DNA of 14,531 nucleotides from Planctomycetota bacterium (GTDB lineage: Bacteria; Planctomycetota; Phycisphaerae; Phycisphaerales; Phycisphaeraceae): contig JAJUHR010000009.1 of assembly GCA_029267795.1 (NCBI GenBank), forward strand, positions 1-14,531, given 5' to 3'. Positions 1 through 7,164 of the stretch are shown in pieces; the stretch's first letter is position 1, and each line of letters begins with the position of its first letter. The notes beneath the pieces were generated by a model. That model was not told where the DNA came from and searched no databases. It saw only the letters and a list, made by a program, of their open reading frames with translations. The translations under genes and the position numbers were made by a program.

Positions 1-274
1 AATAGTGTGCGGGGTAGTCGCCGCCGACGCTCGACGAGTGGATCCCTTCCAGTTCGATCTCAGCCCCCTCGCAGCCTGGGATATTGATCGGATCAGGGGA
101 TGTGAAGTAGGTGTCGAAGTTGGAGAGGGTCCCGAAGATCTCCGCGTGAGCGGTGCTCAGGGCCGGCGCCAGCAAAGTCACGATTGCCGCCGAAACGCGG
201 CGTAAATCGGCCCCCTTGCGGCATAGGGGGGCAGCAGCGAAACAGCGGCGAGTAGAGTCAAAGATACCGCCCAT
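1..274 (-). CDS. N-terminal part of a predicted secreted protein, cut by the window edge
   Basis: Read on the minus strand from the ATG at 274, the frame stays open for 91 codons to the window edge. A purine-rich ribosome binding site (GAAAGGAGAGG) lies about 4-8 bases upstream, which fixes the start. The N-terminus is basic (several Arg and Lys in residues 9-26), then a hydrophobic stretch SAAIVTLLAPALSTAHA (about residues 28-44) ends in an AHA|E site typical of signal peptidase I. The protein is therefore probably exported. The basic region is longer than usual for a Sec signal. The mature part seen so far (FGTLSNFDTYF..., then GCEGAEIELEGIHSS) is not recognised. Planctomycetes have many secreted proteins with a C-terminal sorting signal, but the C-terminus is outside the window, so that cannot be judged. 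Confidence 0.75.
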   Translation of the reverse strand, partial: MGGIFDSTRRCFAAAPLCRKGADLRRVSAAIVTLLAPALSTAHAEIFGTLSNFDTYFTSPDPINIPGCEGAEIELEGIHSSSVGGDYPAHY

Positions 275-724
275 AAGACCTCTCCTTTCTCTTAGAATGA
301 CTGGCTTGCAGGGCGATGTGTCCCCTTCTGATAAACCTGCATCAATAGCGGCACAGGTCGATAACGCCGCCATTGTAACAATGGCACCGCTCTTCCCAAA
401 GCTAACACGATGATTTTGACCTTATTTTCGATATTTTTAGCCCACCCAGCCTGAGAATCGTTGCCGAGTCTGACCAATTTACCCACTTTAACGTCCCCGC
501 AGCGAAATCCGCCGGAACAAAACCAACCCCATCGTGTGTACAGGCCCGATCCCGCCCTCACGTGCGCCCCCCGGCTCGGACCCTGTCAGAGGGGCGCAGC
601 CGCACCCGTCGCTCACCCAGCTTGTAATATTTCCTGCCGCCAGCGTACCGTGCACGCGAAGTGCACCGTGTCGCGACCCTCAGGCCCTGTCGCCCACCAG
701 AAATGACCGCCCTGGGAGCATCCC
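275..724. other. Intergenic region between divergent genes
   Basis: About 450 bases without a convincing gene. The open frames here lack ribosome binding sites and have proline/arginine-rich, non-protein-like compositions. It separates the leftward secreted-protein gene from the rightward gene at 725, so it should hold promoters for both. Two small structures are visible: a 17-base palindrome at 369-385, listed separately, and a repeated GTGCAC with a five-base spacer at 650-666 that can form a hairpin. AT-rich DNA at 414-440 could be promoter DNA, but I could not place a convincing -35/-10 pair. Confidence 0.5.
369..385. promoter_or_regulatory. 17-base palindrome, possible operator
   Basis: GCCATTGT at 369-376 and ACAATGGC at 378-385 are exact reverse complements around a single central A. 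The site lies about 95 bases upstream of the start of the leftward secreted-protein gene. Size and symmetry fit a dimeric repressor or activator site. With a one-base centre it is less likely to be an RNA hairpin. No regulator gene is adjacent, so the assignment is inference. Confidence 0.35.
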
Positions 725-1072
725 GTGGCCAACGCCATCTTCGTCATCGCGCCTTACAAATGGCAAGGCCAGTGGGTGTTCGACGACCCCAGCGTCGGGC
801 TGACGCGCGAACCCTTCGTCGCCGGCATCGACACCATGATCGACCGGATGGTCACTGCGATCCCACACGCCGAGAAGGGCTTCCGGTTGTTCTTCTCAGC
901 CAGCCCGTTCCCGGGGCACACGCTCAAACTCGAATGGCGGCGGGAAGAATACGGCGGCAACTGGTACTTCTGCCCGCAACTGGGCATGGAAGGCTGGCTG
1001 TGCCCGGCGCTGCTGAGGTACTTCGACCAAGCCCCCGCAGAGCTCTACGTCCGAGCCGAGCCACGGGCCTGA
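725..1072 (+). CDS. Small conserved protein of unknown function (DUF6717-like)
   Basis: 115 residues from a GTG start. GGGAG at 714-718, six bases upstream, is a good ribosome binding site and decides the start. The sequence has the compact, aromatic-rich look of a folded soluble domain: an N-terminal IFVIAPYKWQGQWVFDDP block, then GLTREPFVAGIDTMIDRMV, then EKGFRLFFSASPFPGHTLKLEW and EYGGNWYF. From memory this block order matches a planctomycete-rich family named DUF6717. No signal peptide or membrane segment is visible, so it is probably cytoplasmic. No catalytic motif is recognisable and the function is unknown. Codon use is GC-rich like the desaturase that follows on the same strand 97 bases later, but the gap gives no clear sign of an operon. 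Confidence 0.8.
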   Translation: MANAIFVIAPYKWQGQWVFDDPSVGLTREPFVAGIDTMIDRMVTAIPHAEKGFRLFFSASPFPGHTLKLEWRREEYGGNWYFCPQLGMEGWLCPALLRYFDQAPAELYVRAEPRA

Positions 1073-1169
1073 CCTCCCCCTCCCAACCCGCACAAACCCA
1101 TCGGCCCTTACAGCAACTCATCACGAATCCGACCCCTCGACAGCGCCCGCCCTCGGTCGATCGTCTATA

Positions 1170-2057
<888 letters not shown>

Positions 2058-2125
2058 GCATCCGCCCGTCCCTCGCCTCCTCACGACCACCACTACGAAG
2101 CCGCCCCGCCGCGACGAAATCGGCC

Positions 2126-3088
2126 CTACGCCTGACCGGCCCCGCCCCGCTGAGGCTGCGGACGCGGCACGGTAACCACGGGCGGTTCCCCTTCCCCGGG
2201 TAACTCGTAAGGCTCGATGTGGGCCGTAGCGTCGGCCGGACCGAGCCGCTGCTCGATCCGGTTTTCGATCCGGCTGGCCACCGCGTGACTCTCCCGAACG
2301 CTCATCCCCGCATCGAATTGAAGGTGCATGTCGACCCAGTGAAAGCTGCCGGTGTGGCGGTGACGCACCTTGTGGTAACCCCGGATCGCCCCCGCCCGAA
2401 CCTCCTCATCGAGGACCTGGCGAATCACAGCGTCGTCCGCCGGAACCGCCCGGTCCATCAGCCCATCGACCGACTGCCAAAGCAGCTTCCAGCTGGTCTT
2501 GAGGATCAACCCCGCCATGAGCAGCGCCACCAAGGGGTCCAACCAGGCCCAGCCCGTCCACTTGACCAGCCCCAGCCCGATCACCACGCCGACCGTCGAC
2601 GCCACATCGGTCAGCAGGTGCTTCCCATCCGCCAGCAGCACCGAGTTGTCGTACTTCCTGCCCGCGCGCCACACATAGGCCGCCAACGCGGCGCTCAGCC
2701 CAGCCACCACCAGCGACAGGCCCATGCCCAGGTCCAGACGCCTCGGCTCGACCCCAGCCAGCCAACGACGCACCGCCTCGGAAGCGATCGCCACCCCCGC
2801 CGCCAGGATCAACCAGCCCTCAAACCCCACCGCCAGGAACTCGATCTTCCCATGCCCGTAGGGATGATCCCGATCGGCGGGGCGGTTGCTCAGCCAGAGG
2901 CAGTAGATCATCACGCCGGCCGCTAGCAGATTAATGATCGATTCCAACGCATCGCTGAGCACCGCAGCTGAATCGGTCAGCCCAAAGATCGCGAACTTCA
3001 GGGCCGTGATGGCCACGCCCGCCCCCAGCGCAAGCATCGCCACGCGTCGAAGCCTCGGCAGCGCGGGGTGAGCCTGCGGATCGGGCAT
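2126..3088 (-). CDS. Cation diffusion facilitator (CDF) family metal transporter
   Basis: 320 residues from ATG 3088. The frame continues upstream to a TTG at 3124, which has a purine-rich stretch before it, so the longer form is possible. CDF proteins are homodimeric inner-membrane antiporters exporting Zn, Mn, Fe or Co in exchange for protons. About six membrane segments are seen (about residues 16-36, 50-66, 87-105, 120-138, 162-175, 183-197), followed by a cytoplasmic domain from about 205 with scattered His (243, 245, 250, 255, 268, 290). The DHPYGHGKIEF loop (residues 74-84) is diagnostic. The transport site in TM5 is HLLTD (H157, D161). The TM2 half-site reads ESIIN (E49, N53) rather than the Zn-type DxxxD, so metal specificity is uncertain. 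The C-terminal tail is Pro/Gly-rich. Convergent with the desaturase gene, with a 68-base gap. Confidence 0.9.
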   Translation of the reverse strand: MPDPQAHPALPRLRRVAMLALGAGVAITALKFAIFGLTDSAAVLSDALESIINLLAAGVMIYCLWLSNRPADRDHPYGHGKIEFLAVGFEGWLILAAGVAIASEAVRRWLAGVEPRRLDLGMGLSLVVAGLSAALAAYVWRAGRKYDNSVLLADGKHLLTDVASTVGVVIGLGLVKWTGWAWLDPLVALLMAGLILKTSWKLLWQSVDGLMDRAVPADDAVIRQVLDEEVRAGAIRGYHKVRHRHTGSFHWVDMHLQFDAGMSVRESHAVASRIENRIEQRLGPADATAHIEPYELPGEGEPPVVTVPRPQPQRGGAGQA

Positions 3089-3167
3089 GGAGTTACTGTA
3101 ATCCCCCCAAAGGATGGGAAACAATCATCGGCTTCCCGAAGGTGAATTTCGCCCCGAGATGCCGCGG

Positions 3168-3196
3168 GTTGGCCGGTCAAGCGCAGCGGACCCAAC
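3168..3196. repeat. REP-like palindrome, family A copy 1
   Basis: GGTC (3175-3178) and GACC (3189-3192) flank the loop AAGCGCAGCG, with an outer GTT/AAC pair. It lies between the methyltransferase stop and the cation transporter start. The same loop recurs near 4322, 4363, 5621 and 5680. Confidence 0.65.
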
Positions 3197-3209
3197 AAAA
3201 AGCAGCGGG

Positions 3210-4079
3210 CTATCCGACGACCCCTTTTTGCAAGACAAAGCGCAGGTATTCCCATTCCCCGGTGCGGAACTTCTCGTACGCGGGGCCGCCTTCGATACCC
3301 GCGAATTTCCGGAAAACCGAACGCAAAAACCACGGAACCTTGCGTTGAATCAGGTCGAGCTTACGCGCGTTGTCCAGCTCCAGCGCGCGGAAGATATGGG
3401 GCGTGATCCGTTCTTCCTCTACGATCCTCAACCCCGATTGCCTCAGTTGCTCGCGCAAGAGATCGACCGCCCCCTTCGAGCGGAAATCCGCGAACAGAAA
3501 GTAGCCCGTCGGGCGTAGCACCCTCGCGACTTCTTGCAGAAAACGCCCCATGGAGCCGTAACAATGGGAAGATTCGATATTCACCACCACGTCGAACGAG
3601 CCGGAAGCAAAAGGCAGGTCTTCTGCGTCCCCATGGGTGAAGGAAAGCCCTTCGAGGGGGTAATGACGGCGGCAAAAGGCCACCGCCTTGCTGGAGAAAT
3701 CGAGGCCGACCATCGAACGAGGCCGCAAATACCTCGTGATAAAGGACGCCCCTCCTCCACGGCCGCAGCCCACCTCCAGCACATCTTTGCCTTGAAGATC
3801 AATGGCGCCCGCCACCTTTTGATAGAGCTGGATACAGTAACGGTTCACTTCGTCTTCACGACGCAGCTCGATTTCAACGTCGCCGGACACGAGCGGCGCG
3901 TACCCATAATTCATAAAGACCATGTTGGCTTCTTTGTCCAACACGCTCAGGCATTGATACCAAGCCCGTATGATCCCCCTTTTGATGGGGGGAACATTGA
4001 ACAAGGCGAGAAACACGCGGGAGGGGCGTAAGTCCAAGACCCTGCTAAAGAAGCTCTTCCGATGGGGATGATCAACCAT
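3210..4079 (-). CDS. Class I SAM-dependent methyltransferase, phthiotriol-dimycocerosate methyltransferase-like
   Basis: 289 residues from ATG 4079; the frame extends to a TTG at 4181, but that part is low-complexity and probably untranslated. No strong ribosome binding site is seen. The Rossmann-fold motifs are in order: motif I VLEVGCGRGGG (residues 100-110), the acidic ribose-binding position in VGLDFSS (D127), GDAEDLPF (150-157), NIESSHCY (167-174) and VLRPTGYFLFAD (187-198). The whole chain, not only the SAM motifs, resembles Mycobacterium Rv2952, which O-methylates phthiotriol and phenolphthiotriol lipids: FMNYGYAPL before the fold, EASHCY-like text, and the C-terminal block VPWFLRSVFRKFAGIEG. 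Rv2952 has the same blocks. The substrate here is probably a lipid or hydrophobic metabolite, but no polyketide genes adjoin it, so the exact substrate is unknown. It precedes the cation transporter on the same strand with a 121-base gap holding a REP-like element. Confidence 0.88.
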   Translation of the reverse strand: MVDHPHRKSFFSRVLDLRPSRVFLALFNVPPIKRGIIRAWYQCLSVLDKEANMVFMNYGYAPLVSGDVEIELRREDEVNRYCIQLYQKVAGAIDLQGKDVLEVGCGRGGGASFITRYLRPRSMVGLDFSSKAVAFCRRHYPLEGLSFTHGDAEDLPFASGSFDVVVNIESSHCYGSMGRFLQEVARVLRPTGYFLFADFRSKGAVDLLREQLRQSGLRIVEEERITPHIFRALELDNARKLDLIQRKVPWFLRSVFRKFAGIEGGPAYEKFRTGEWEYLRFVLQKGVVG

Positions 4080-4174
4080 CGAGCACCGAATTGGGGAACG
4101 CCACCAGCAGGAGCTGGAAGTGCTCCCGATAACGACAATTGTACCCCAACCGCCCCTCGAACAGGTAAAAACCA

Positions 4175-4274
4175 GTTTCAAAACCCCTCTCCCCTAAAGG
4201 CAACATTTTGCATCCATGGTGCAAATGCTGAGACAAAAAACAGTTCGCCCTCCCTGGAGAAGGGGTGATGAAAC
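4175..4274. repeat. MITE-like inverted-repeat element, about 100 bases
   Basis: The ends form an imperfect inverted repeat. The left arm is at 4175-4194 (begins GTTTCAAAACCCCTCTCC) and the right arm at 4256-4274 (on the minus strand begins GTTTCATCACCCCTTCTCC). They agree over most of about 19 positions with one single-base offset. Inside, TTTGCA (4207-4212) and TGCAAA (4220-4225) form a second hairpin around a seven-base loop. Size and end symmetry suggest a small non-autonomous element or a long REP unit. No target duplication was identified. Confidence 0.45.
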
Positions 4275-4311
4275 TACCTCAAAGAGGGAAACCTGAAAGA
4301 CGGCTGGGTGG

Positions 4312-4337
4312 CTGGGGCTAAGCGCAGCGTGCCCCAG
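4312..4337. repeat. REP-like palindrome, family B copy 1
   Basis: CTGGGGC (4312-4318) and GCCCCAG (4331-4337) are exact complements around a loop containing AAGCGCAGCG. The loop is that of family A but the stem sequence differs. Confidence 0.7.
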
Positions 4338-4355
4338 AGTAGGGTAGGGGGAAGT

Positions 4356-4378
4356 GGACCAAACGCAGCGGACCCGCC
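4356..4378. repeat. Degenerate REP-like unit, family A copy 2
   Basis: AAACGCAGCG followed by GACCCGCC (4361-4378) matches the right half of family A copy 3. The left arm is altered (GGACC instead of GGGTC), so the stem no longer pairs well. It is probably a decayed copy. Confidence 0.5.
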
Positions 4379-4390
4379 GGAGATCTGTAG

Positions 4391-4409
4391 GGCAGGTCAT
4401 CGACCTGCC
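4391..4409. repeat. Perfect small palindrome (REP-like)
   Basis: GGCAGGTC (4391-4398) and GACCTGCC (4402-4409) are exact complements around ATC. It is one of several hairpins packed into the 4080-4484 gene-free stretch. It lacks a T-run on either side, so it is not a good intrinsic terminator. Confidence 0.6.
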
Positions 4410-4428
4410 AATTTAGCCCGCGCGCCGA

Positions 4429-4455
4429 GTGCCACCGGCAGCTTGCCCGCCAGTG
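4429..4455. repeat. REP-like unit, family E (GTGCCACYGGC type)
   Basis: CCACCGGC (4432-4439) faces GCCAGTGG (about 4448-4455) with one mismatch. The left arm, GTGCCACCGGCAGCTTGC, matches the arms of the element at 7091-7164 with two or three changes. A partial relative lies at 9701-9716 on the minus strand. Confidence 0.5.
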
Positions 4456-4484
4456 GGGGCTGCCCCGCAAATATCGTGGAAAAA

Positions 4485-4775
4485 TCACAATCGAACTCGA
4501 AACTGCAATGCCATAAATATCATGGAGAAAACCACACCTACTACCGAGATCGCAATACCCCATCGACCGGATCGACCGCGCGATTTTTTAAGGGCAACAA
4601 TCGCGGGAATGAGGGATACGAGCCAGAGCAGGAAAAGCGGCCAAAAATCAAGATCAATCAGAATCAAAAACGGTGTCGGAAGCACGAACCAAATTATCCC
4701 AACCCATACAGCTACTCGCCCCCACTTCGTGGACTTGGTCATTGTGGAAGTTGTAGAAAGTTTGGATTGATCCAT
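4485..4775 (-). CDS. Small predicted membrane protein, 96 residues
   Basis: The ATG at 4775 opens a frame with three strongly hydrophobic segments (about residues 21-40, 44-62 and 72-90). A basic loop KKSRGRSGR (63-71) separates the second and third, consistent with an inner-membrane protein with the loop inside. The ribosome binding site is weak (GAG about nine bases upstream), and a second ATG at residue 12 is possible. The DNA is clearly less GC-rich than the neighbouring housekeeping genes. I recognise no family. The regular hydrophobic pattern and the stop placement make a real gene more likely than not, but a chance frame cannot be excluded. Confidence 0.5.
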   Translation of the reverse strand: MDQSKLSTTSTMTKSTKWGRVAVWVGIIWFVLPTPFLILIDLDFWPLFLLWLVSLIPAIVALKKSRGRSGRWGIAISVVGVVFSMIFMALQFRVRL

Positions 4776-4800
4776 GCTGCGCTCAGATGCAAAGAAGGTT

Positions 4801-4828
4801 CACGAAAACACCGAATGATTATTCGGTG
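4801..4828 (-). terminator. Probable intrinsic terminator, leftward
   Basis: CACCGAAT (4809-4816) and ATTCGGTG (4821-4828) form a perfect 8-bp stem with a GATT loop. On the minus strand the stem is followed by TTTTCGTG. It lies about 105 bases past the stop of the leftward gene at 4934-5548 and before the small membrane gene, so it could end the former's transcript. The T-run is short. Confidence 0.55.
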
Positions 4829-4933
4829 ATTTATACGCACCTGGATTAATTTTGAGTCGGGCTGGGTGTCAATGTCACCCCACCGCGTCTAAGTGGGCCC
4901 GCTCCACTTGCCCGCCCTGCCTTGCTGGAACCG

Positions 4934-5548
4934 CTATGTGCCGCTGCGGTCTGGTGCAGCGTCTCGCTCGGCGGCGCCCTCGGTGCGGGAACTTGGACTC
5001 TTTTCCAATATCTGCTGGGCGCTTAGCATCTCGTGGGTCACATTTCTGCGGCAGTCCTGGCAGATCCCGTGGCTGAAGGTTGCCCCCGTCCTGGCCGACA
5101 AATACTCCTCCAGTGTCTCCCAAGCGTTAGCCTCATTACGCACCCGCTTGCACCACGCACAAATCGGGATGAACTGGCTAAGCGCCTGGGATAGCAGCGC
5201 CTCCCGCTCGACGAGAAGCCGCTGTCGCTCCAGCAGTAGGGCATGCCGATGCAGCCCGATCAGCCCCGTTGCCCAGATCGCGAACAGGGCCAGGGCGCGG
5301 TTTACGATCGCTTTCCACACCTCCGGGCTGTCACCCGAGACGAAGAAACCGATGACCGTCAAGATCGTGCAAAGGACGGCAACAGCAATAATCAGCCAGG
5401 CCGCGGGTGATCGTAGGGCAACGAGTATCACAAGGATGTAGAGGGTGGGTTCCGCGACACCGAGAGGCGTCGCCGCATCGATGAGGAAAACCCCGGCGGC
5501 GATGACGCCGCATAGGGCGCTGACCTTCAACTGCTCACACTTCATCAT
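4934..5548 (-). CDS. Membrane sensor-like protein with C-terminal Cys/His (zinc-ribbon-like) cluster, no kinase
   Basis: 204 residues from ATG 5548. A purine stretch AGAAGAG ten bases upstream supports this over the TTG at 5590. The N-terminal half has about four membrane segments (about residues 8-25, 34-46, 50-71 and 83-99). It resembles the membrane input module found in front of PAS histidine kinases and diguanylate cyclases (FLIDAATPLGVAEPTLYILV; NRALALFAIWATGLI). Residues 100-125 are an amphipathic linker (LLLERQRLLVEREALL), probably a coiled coil. The C-terminal block is IPICAWCKRVR...W...EYL...FSHGICQDC, with C130, C133, H160, C163 and C166. That block is known at the ends of many PAS/GAF signalling proteins and looks metal-binding, though its function is not established. 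Here input and Cys block are joined directly, with no kinase, cyclase or PAS domain. The role is unknown, perhaps redox or metal sensing. Confidence 0.75.
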   Translation of the reverse strand: MMKCEQLKVSALCGVIAAGVFLIDAATPLGVAEPTLYILVILVALRSPAAWLIIAVAVLCTILTVIGFFVSGDSPEVWKAIVNRALALFAIWATGLIGLHRHALLLERQRLLVEREALLSQALSQFIPICAWCKRVRNEANAWETLEEYLSARTGATFSHGICQDCRRNVTHEMLSAQQILEKSPSSRTEGAAERDAAPDRSGT

Positions 5549-5615
5549 CTTGATAATACTCTTCTGCCGCCGACGAACCGTTGTGTTCAACCGCTAAGTT
5601 GCGGCTGAGCGGCCC

Positions 5616-5638
5616 GGGCTCAGCGCAGCGTGCCCCAG
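5616..5638. repeat. REP-like palindrome, family B copy 2
   Basis: GGGC (5616-5619) and GCCC (5632-5635) flank a loop with CAGCGCAGCG, followed by CAG as in copy 1. It lies just downstream of the RAYT remnant. Confidence 0.6.
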
Positions 5639-5669
5639 TGCTAACTGTTGTTCTCGGCTCAGCAGGTGG

Positions 5670-5695
5670 GGCGGGTCAAGCGCAGCGGACCCGCC
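5670..5695. repeat. REP-like palindrome, family A copy 3 (best copy)
   Basis: GGCGGGTC (5670-5677) and GACCCGCC (5688-5695) form a perfect 8-bp stem around AAGCGCAGCG. It lies inside the 3' end of the truncated transposase frame. Confidence 0.75.
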
Positions 5696-5702
5696 AAAAG
5701 GT

Positions 5703-5732
5703 GAAGCCCACGGAGCGCACTCCATGGGCTTC
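5703..5732. repeat. REP-like palindrome, family D
   Basis: GAAGCCCA (5703-5710) pairs with TGGGCTTC (5725-5732), and GGAG with CTCC inside, around a CGCA loop with one C/A mismatch: 12 pairs in all. It begins exactly where similarity of the transposase frame to its family stops. Confidence 0.75.
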
Positions 5733-6055
5733 TGACGCGTGGAGGGAACCGCGCAAGCACGTGGAAGTGGGTGCTCGCCACAGCTAAGTCGACCAATGTA
5801 ACCCCGTGCGACAGTAGTTTTTCGGCAATCGTGTTGCAGGCAAGAACCCTCGCTTCGAAGAAAAGAAAGACGGCTGGCCGGGTCATCGAATTCTTGGCGT
5901 GGGCGAACAAGCCCTCATATTGACCGAGGGGTGGTGGGTTCTTGTAGTCCCCGTCGATGTGCGATCGGTGGTGGCGGGTTCTGAACCCGCGGGGGTCGCC
6001 AGGGAGCCAGGAACCGTAAGTGCTGCCAACGCAGTGGTACCAGCCACCTACCTTG

Positions 6056-7030
6056 CTAATTCGGGACATCCCTCCGTTCTACTCCAGCTAACTGCCCGAA
6101 CTCCAGCTCATATTCATCCAAGCCCCATCTACCCCAGGTGCCATACTCACCGTCGATCTCGTCCCAGAGCCTTACCAATTCACCTATCTGTGTCGCATCG
6201 ATAAGCGGGCGCTCAATGTACTTAAACTGATTGTATTGGGGCACTGGCAAAAAACCCCGTTGTCCATCACCCAACACTTCCATACTGAGAAAGCCAACCA
6301 CTTCACATAGATTTCGATGAGCCCCCCAAATATGACCCAAGGTAACGTTTGTTTCGTCGATATTCGCTTGAAGTCTGCTTTCGGGCGTTGCACCATGCGC
6401 AATGAACTTGTTGACGTAGTCGACGATGTCCCTGCTGGCTGATTTCACCTTGTTGAACAAATTACCGAAGATTTCTTTGCAAACAGTGTCGCTCGGTTGG
6501 CGGCGCAATGGATCGGCACCCGTTAGCCGGTCGATCTGCTGGTGGCGCATCTCATGCCGACGCCAATTAAGGTTGCTAGGCATGCACCATGCTTTCTCTC
6601 CAGCATTTACGCGTTCTAGTGAGTAATTTTTGGCTGCTTGTTTGATCTGTTCGTAATCGTACTGCAAACCCTCTGCATCGAAGATTGCCTGTCGGGTTAG
6701 CAGATGGTGATGTTTTCGAAGATCCTCGAGTAGTCCAGTTAATGAGTAAACGCCCCGAGCTCCGTCGAGTGAGTATCCATCCATCAAACGGCGAACTGCT
6801 GCCATTTGGCTGATAAAGAAACTACGATCCAATAAGGAGTGCATTAATCCATTAAGCTGCACACCCCCCTCGGGATCATCAGGAGCTAAACGACGAGCCT
6901 CATTCACCACGCGAAAGCAAGCCGCATCCCACGCCATCTGCACGATTTGATTCGTAATTGAGTTTTTGTCGGCCCCTGAGAAGGCTTCTAGCCATTTTCT
7001 CCGCATCTGTGCTAGTGTGGGTTGTGACAT
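6056..7030 (-). CDS. Uncharacterised protein, possibly HEPN/AbiU2-like
   Basis: 324 residues from ATG 7030. GGGAG nine bases upstream supports it over the TTG at 7036. No signal peptide or membrane segment is seen, and it looks like a soluble, mostly helical protein. Two blocks recall AbiU2-type HEPN proteins, a family linked to phage abortive infection: SFFISQMAAVRRLMDG...YSLTGLLEDL (residues 70-105, with LLTRQAIF after it) and DYVNKFIAHGA (204-214). In active HEPN nucleases the second block carries R-x4-6-H. Here H212 is present, but the usual Arg position reads Val-Asn, so nuclease activity is doubtful. R200 is 12 residues before the His. GC is near 50%, well below groEL and bioA, which suggests horizontal acquisition. 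The stop overlaps the RAYT remnant's start by 14 bases. The family call is tentative; that it is a real gene is not. Confidence 0.7.
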   Translation of the reverse strand: MSQPTLAQMRRKWLEAFSGADKNSITNQIVQMAWDAACFRVVNEARRLAPDDPEGGVQLNGLMHSLLDRSFFISQMAAVRRLMDGYSLDGARGVYSLTGLLEDLRKHHHLLTRQAIFDAEGLQYDYEQIKQAAKNYSLERVNAGEKAWCMPSNLNWRRHEMRHQQIDRLTGADPLRRQPSDTVCKEIFGNLFNKVKSASRDIVDYVNKFIAHGATPESRLQANIDETNVTLGHIWGAHRNLCEVVGFLSMEVLGDGQRGFLPVPQYNQFKYIERPLIDATQIGELVRLWDEIDGEYGTWGRWGLDEYELEFGQLAGVERRDVPN

Positions 7031-7090
7031 AAACAAATTCTCCCGCGGGGGGAGGAAAGCAAAGCGATCCCTCGGCTGGGTGGTCGGCCG

Positions 7091-7164
7091 GGTGCCACTG
7101 GCTGCTTGCAGTCAATTAATTCGGATCATGAGCTTACACCGGCGGGCAAGCCGCCAGTAGTACC
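7091..7164. repeat. Inverted-repeat element, family E
   Basis: The left arm GGTGCCACTGGCTGCTTGC (7091-7109) and the right arm at about 7145-7164 (on the minus strand GGTACTACTGGCGGCTTGCC) agree at about 16 of 19 positions, with about 36 bases between. Sub-hairpins CTGC/GCAG and GGCGG/CCGCC lie inside the arms. The element sits upstream of the leftward 6056-7030 gene and past the groESL terminator. Confidence 0.55.

Larger units (their letters stand above)
5659..6069 (-). pseudogene. Truncated REP-associated tyrosine transposase (RAYT, Y1/HUH type)
   Basis: The frame opens at ATG 6069 with GGAGGG directly against the start. Residues 16-45 (STYGSWLPGDPRGF, then TRHHRSHIDGDYKNPPP) and the HUH motif in STHFHVLARFP (H101, H103) identify a RAYT, a relative of IS200/IS605 transposases that nicks and joins single-stranded REP hairpins through a tyrosine. 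The match ends right after the HUH motif. From about residue 113 the frame reads through two REP-like hairpins (5703-5732 and 5670-5695) and stops at 136 residues. The part that would carry the catalytic tyrosine helix is missing, so activity is very unlikely. The start overlaps the stop of the upstream gene by 14 bases. Full-length relatives are usually around 200 residues or more. Confidence 0.75.

Noticed and set aside
292..561. 89-codon minus-strand frame upstream of the secreted-protein gene
   Set aside because: No start signal. It spans the palindrome and AT-rich presumed promoter DNA, and its composition is not protein-like.
4080..4181. Longer methyltransferase start (TTG at 4181)
   Set aside because: The added 34 residues are Cys/Ser/Trp-rich and enter the inverted-repeat element. 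The family core begins well after ATG 4079.
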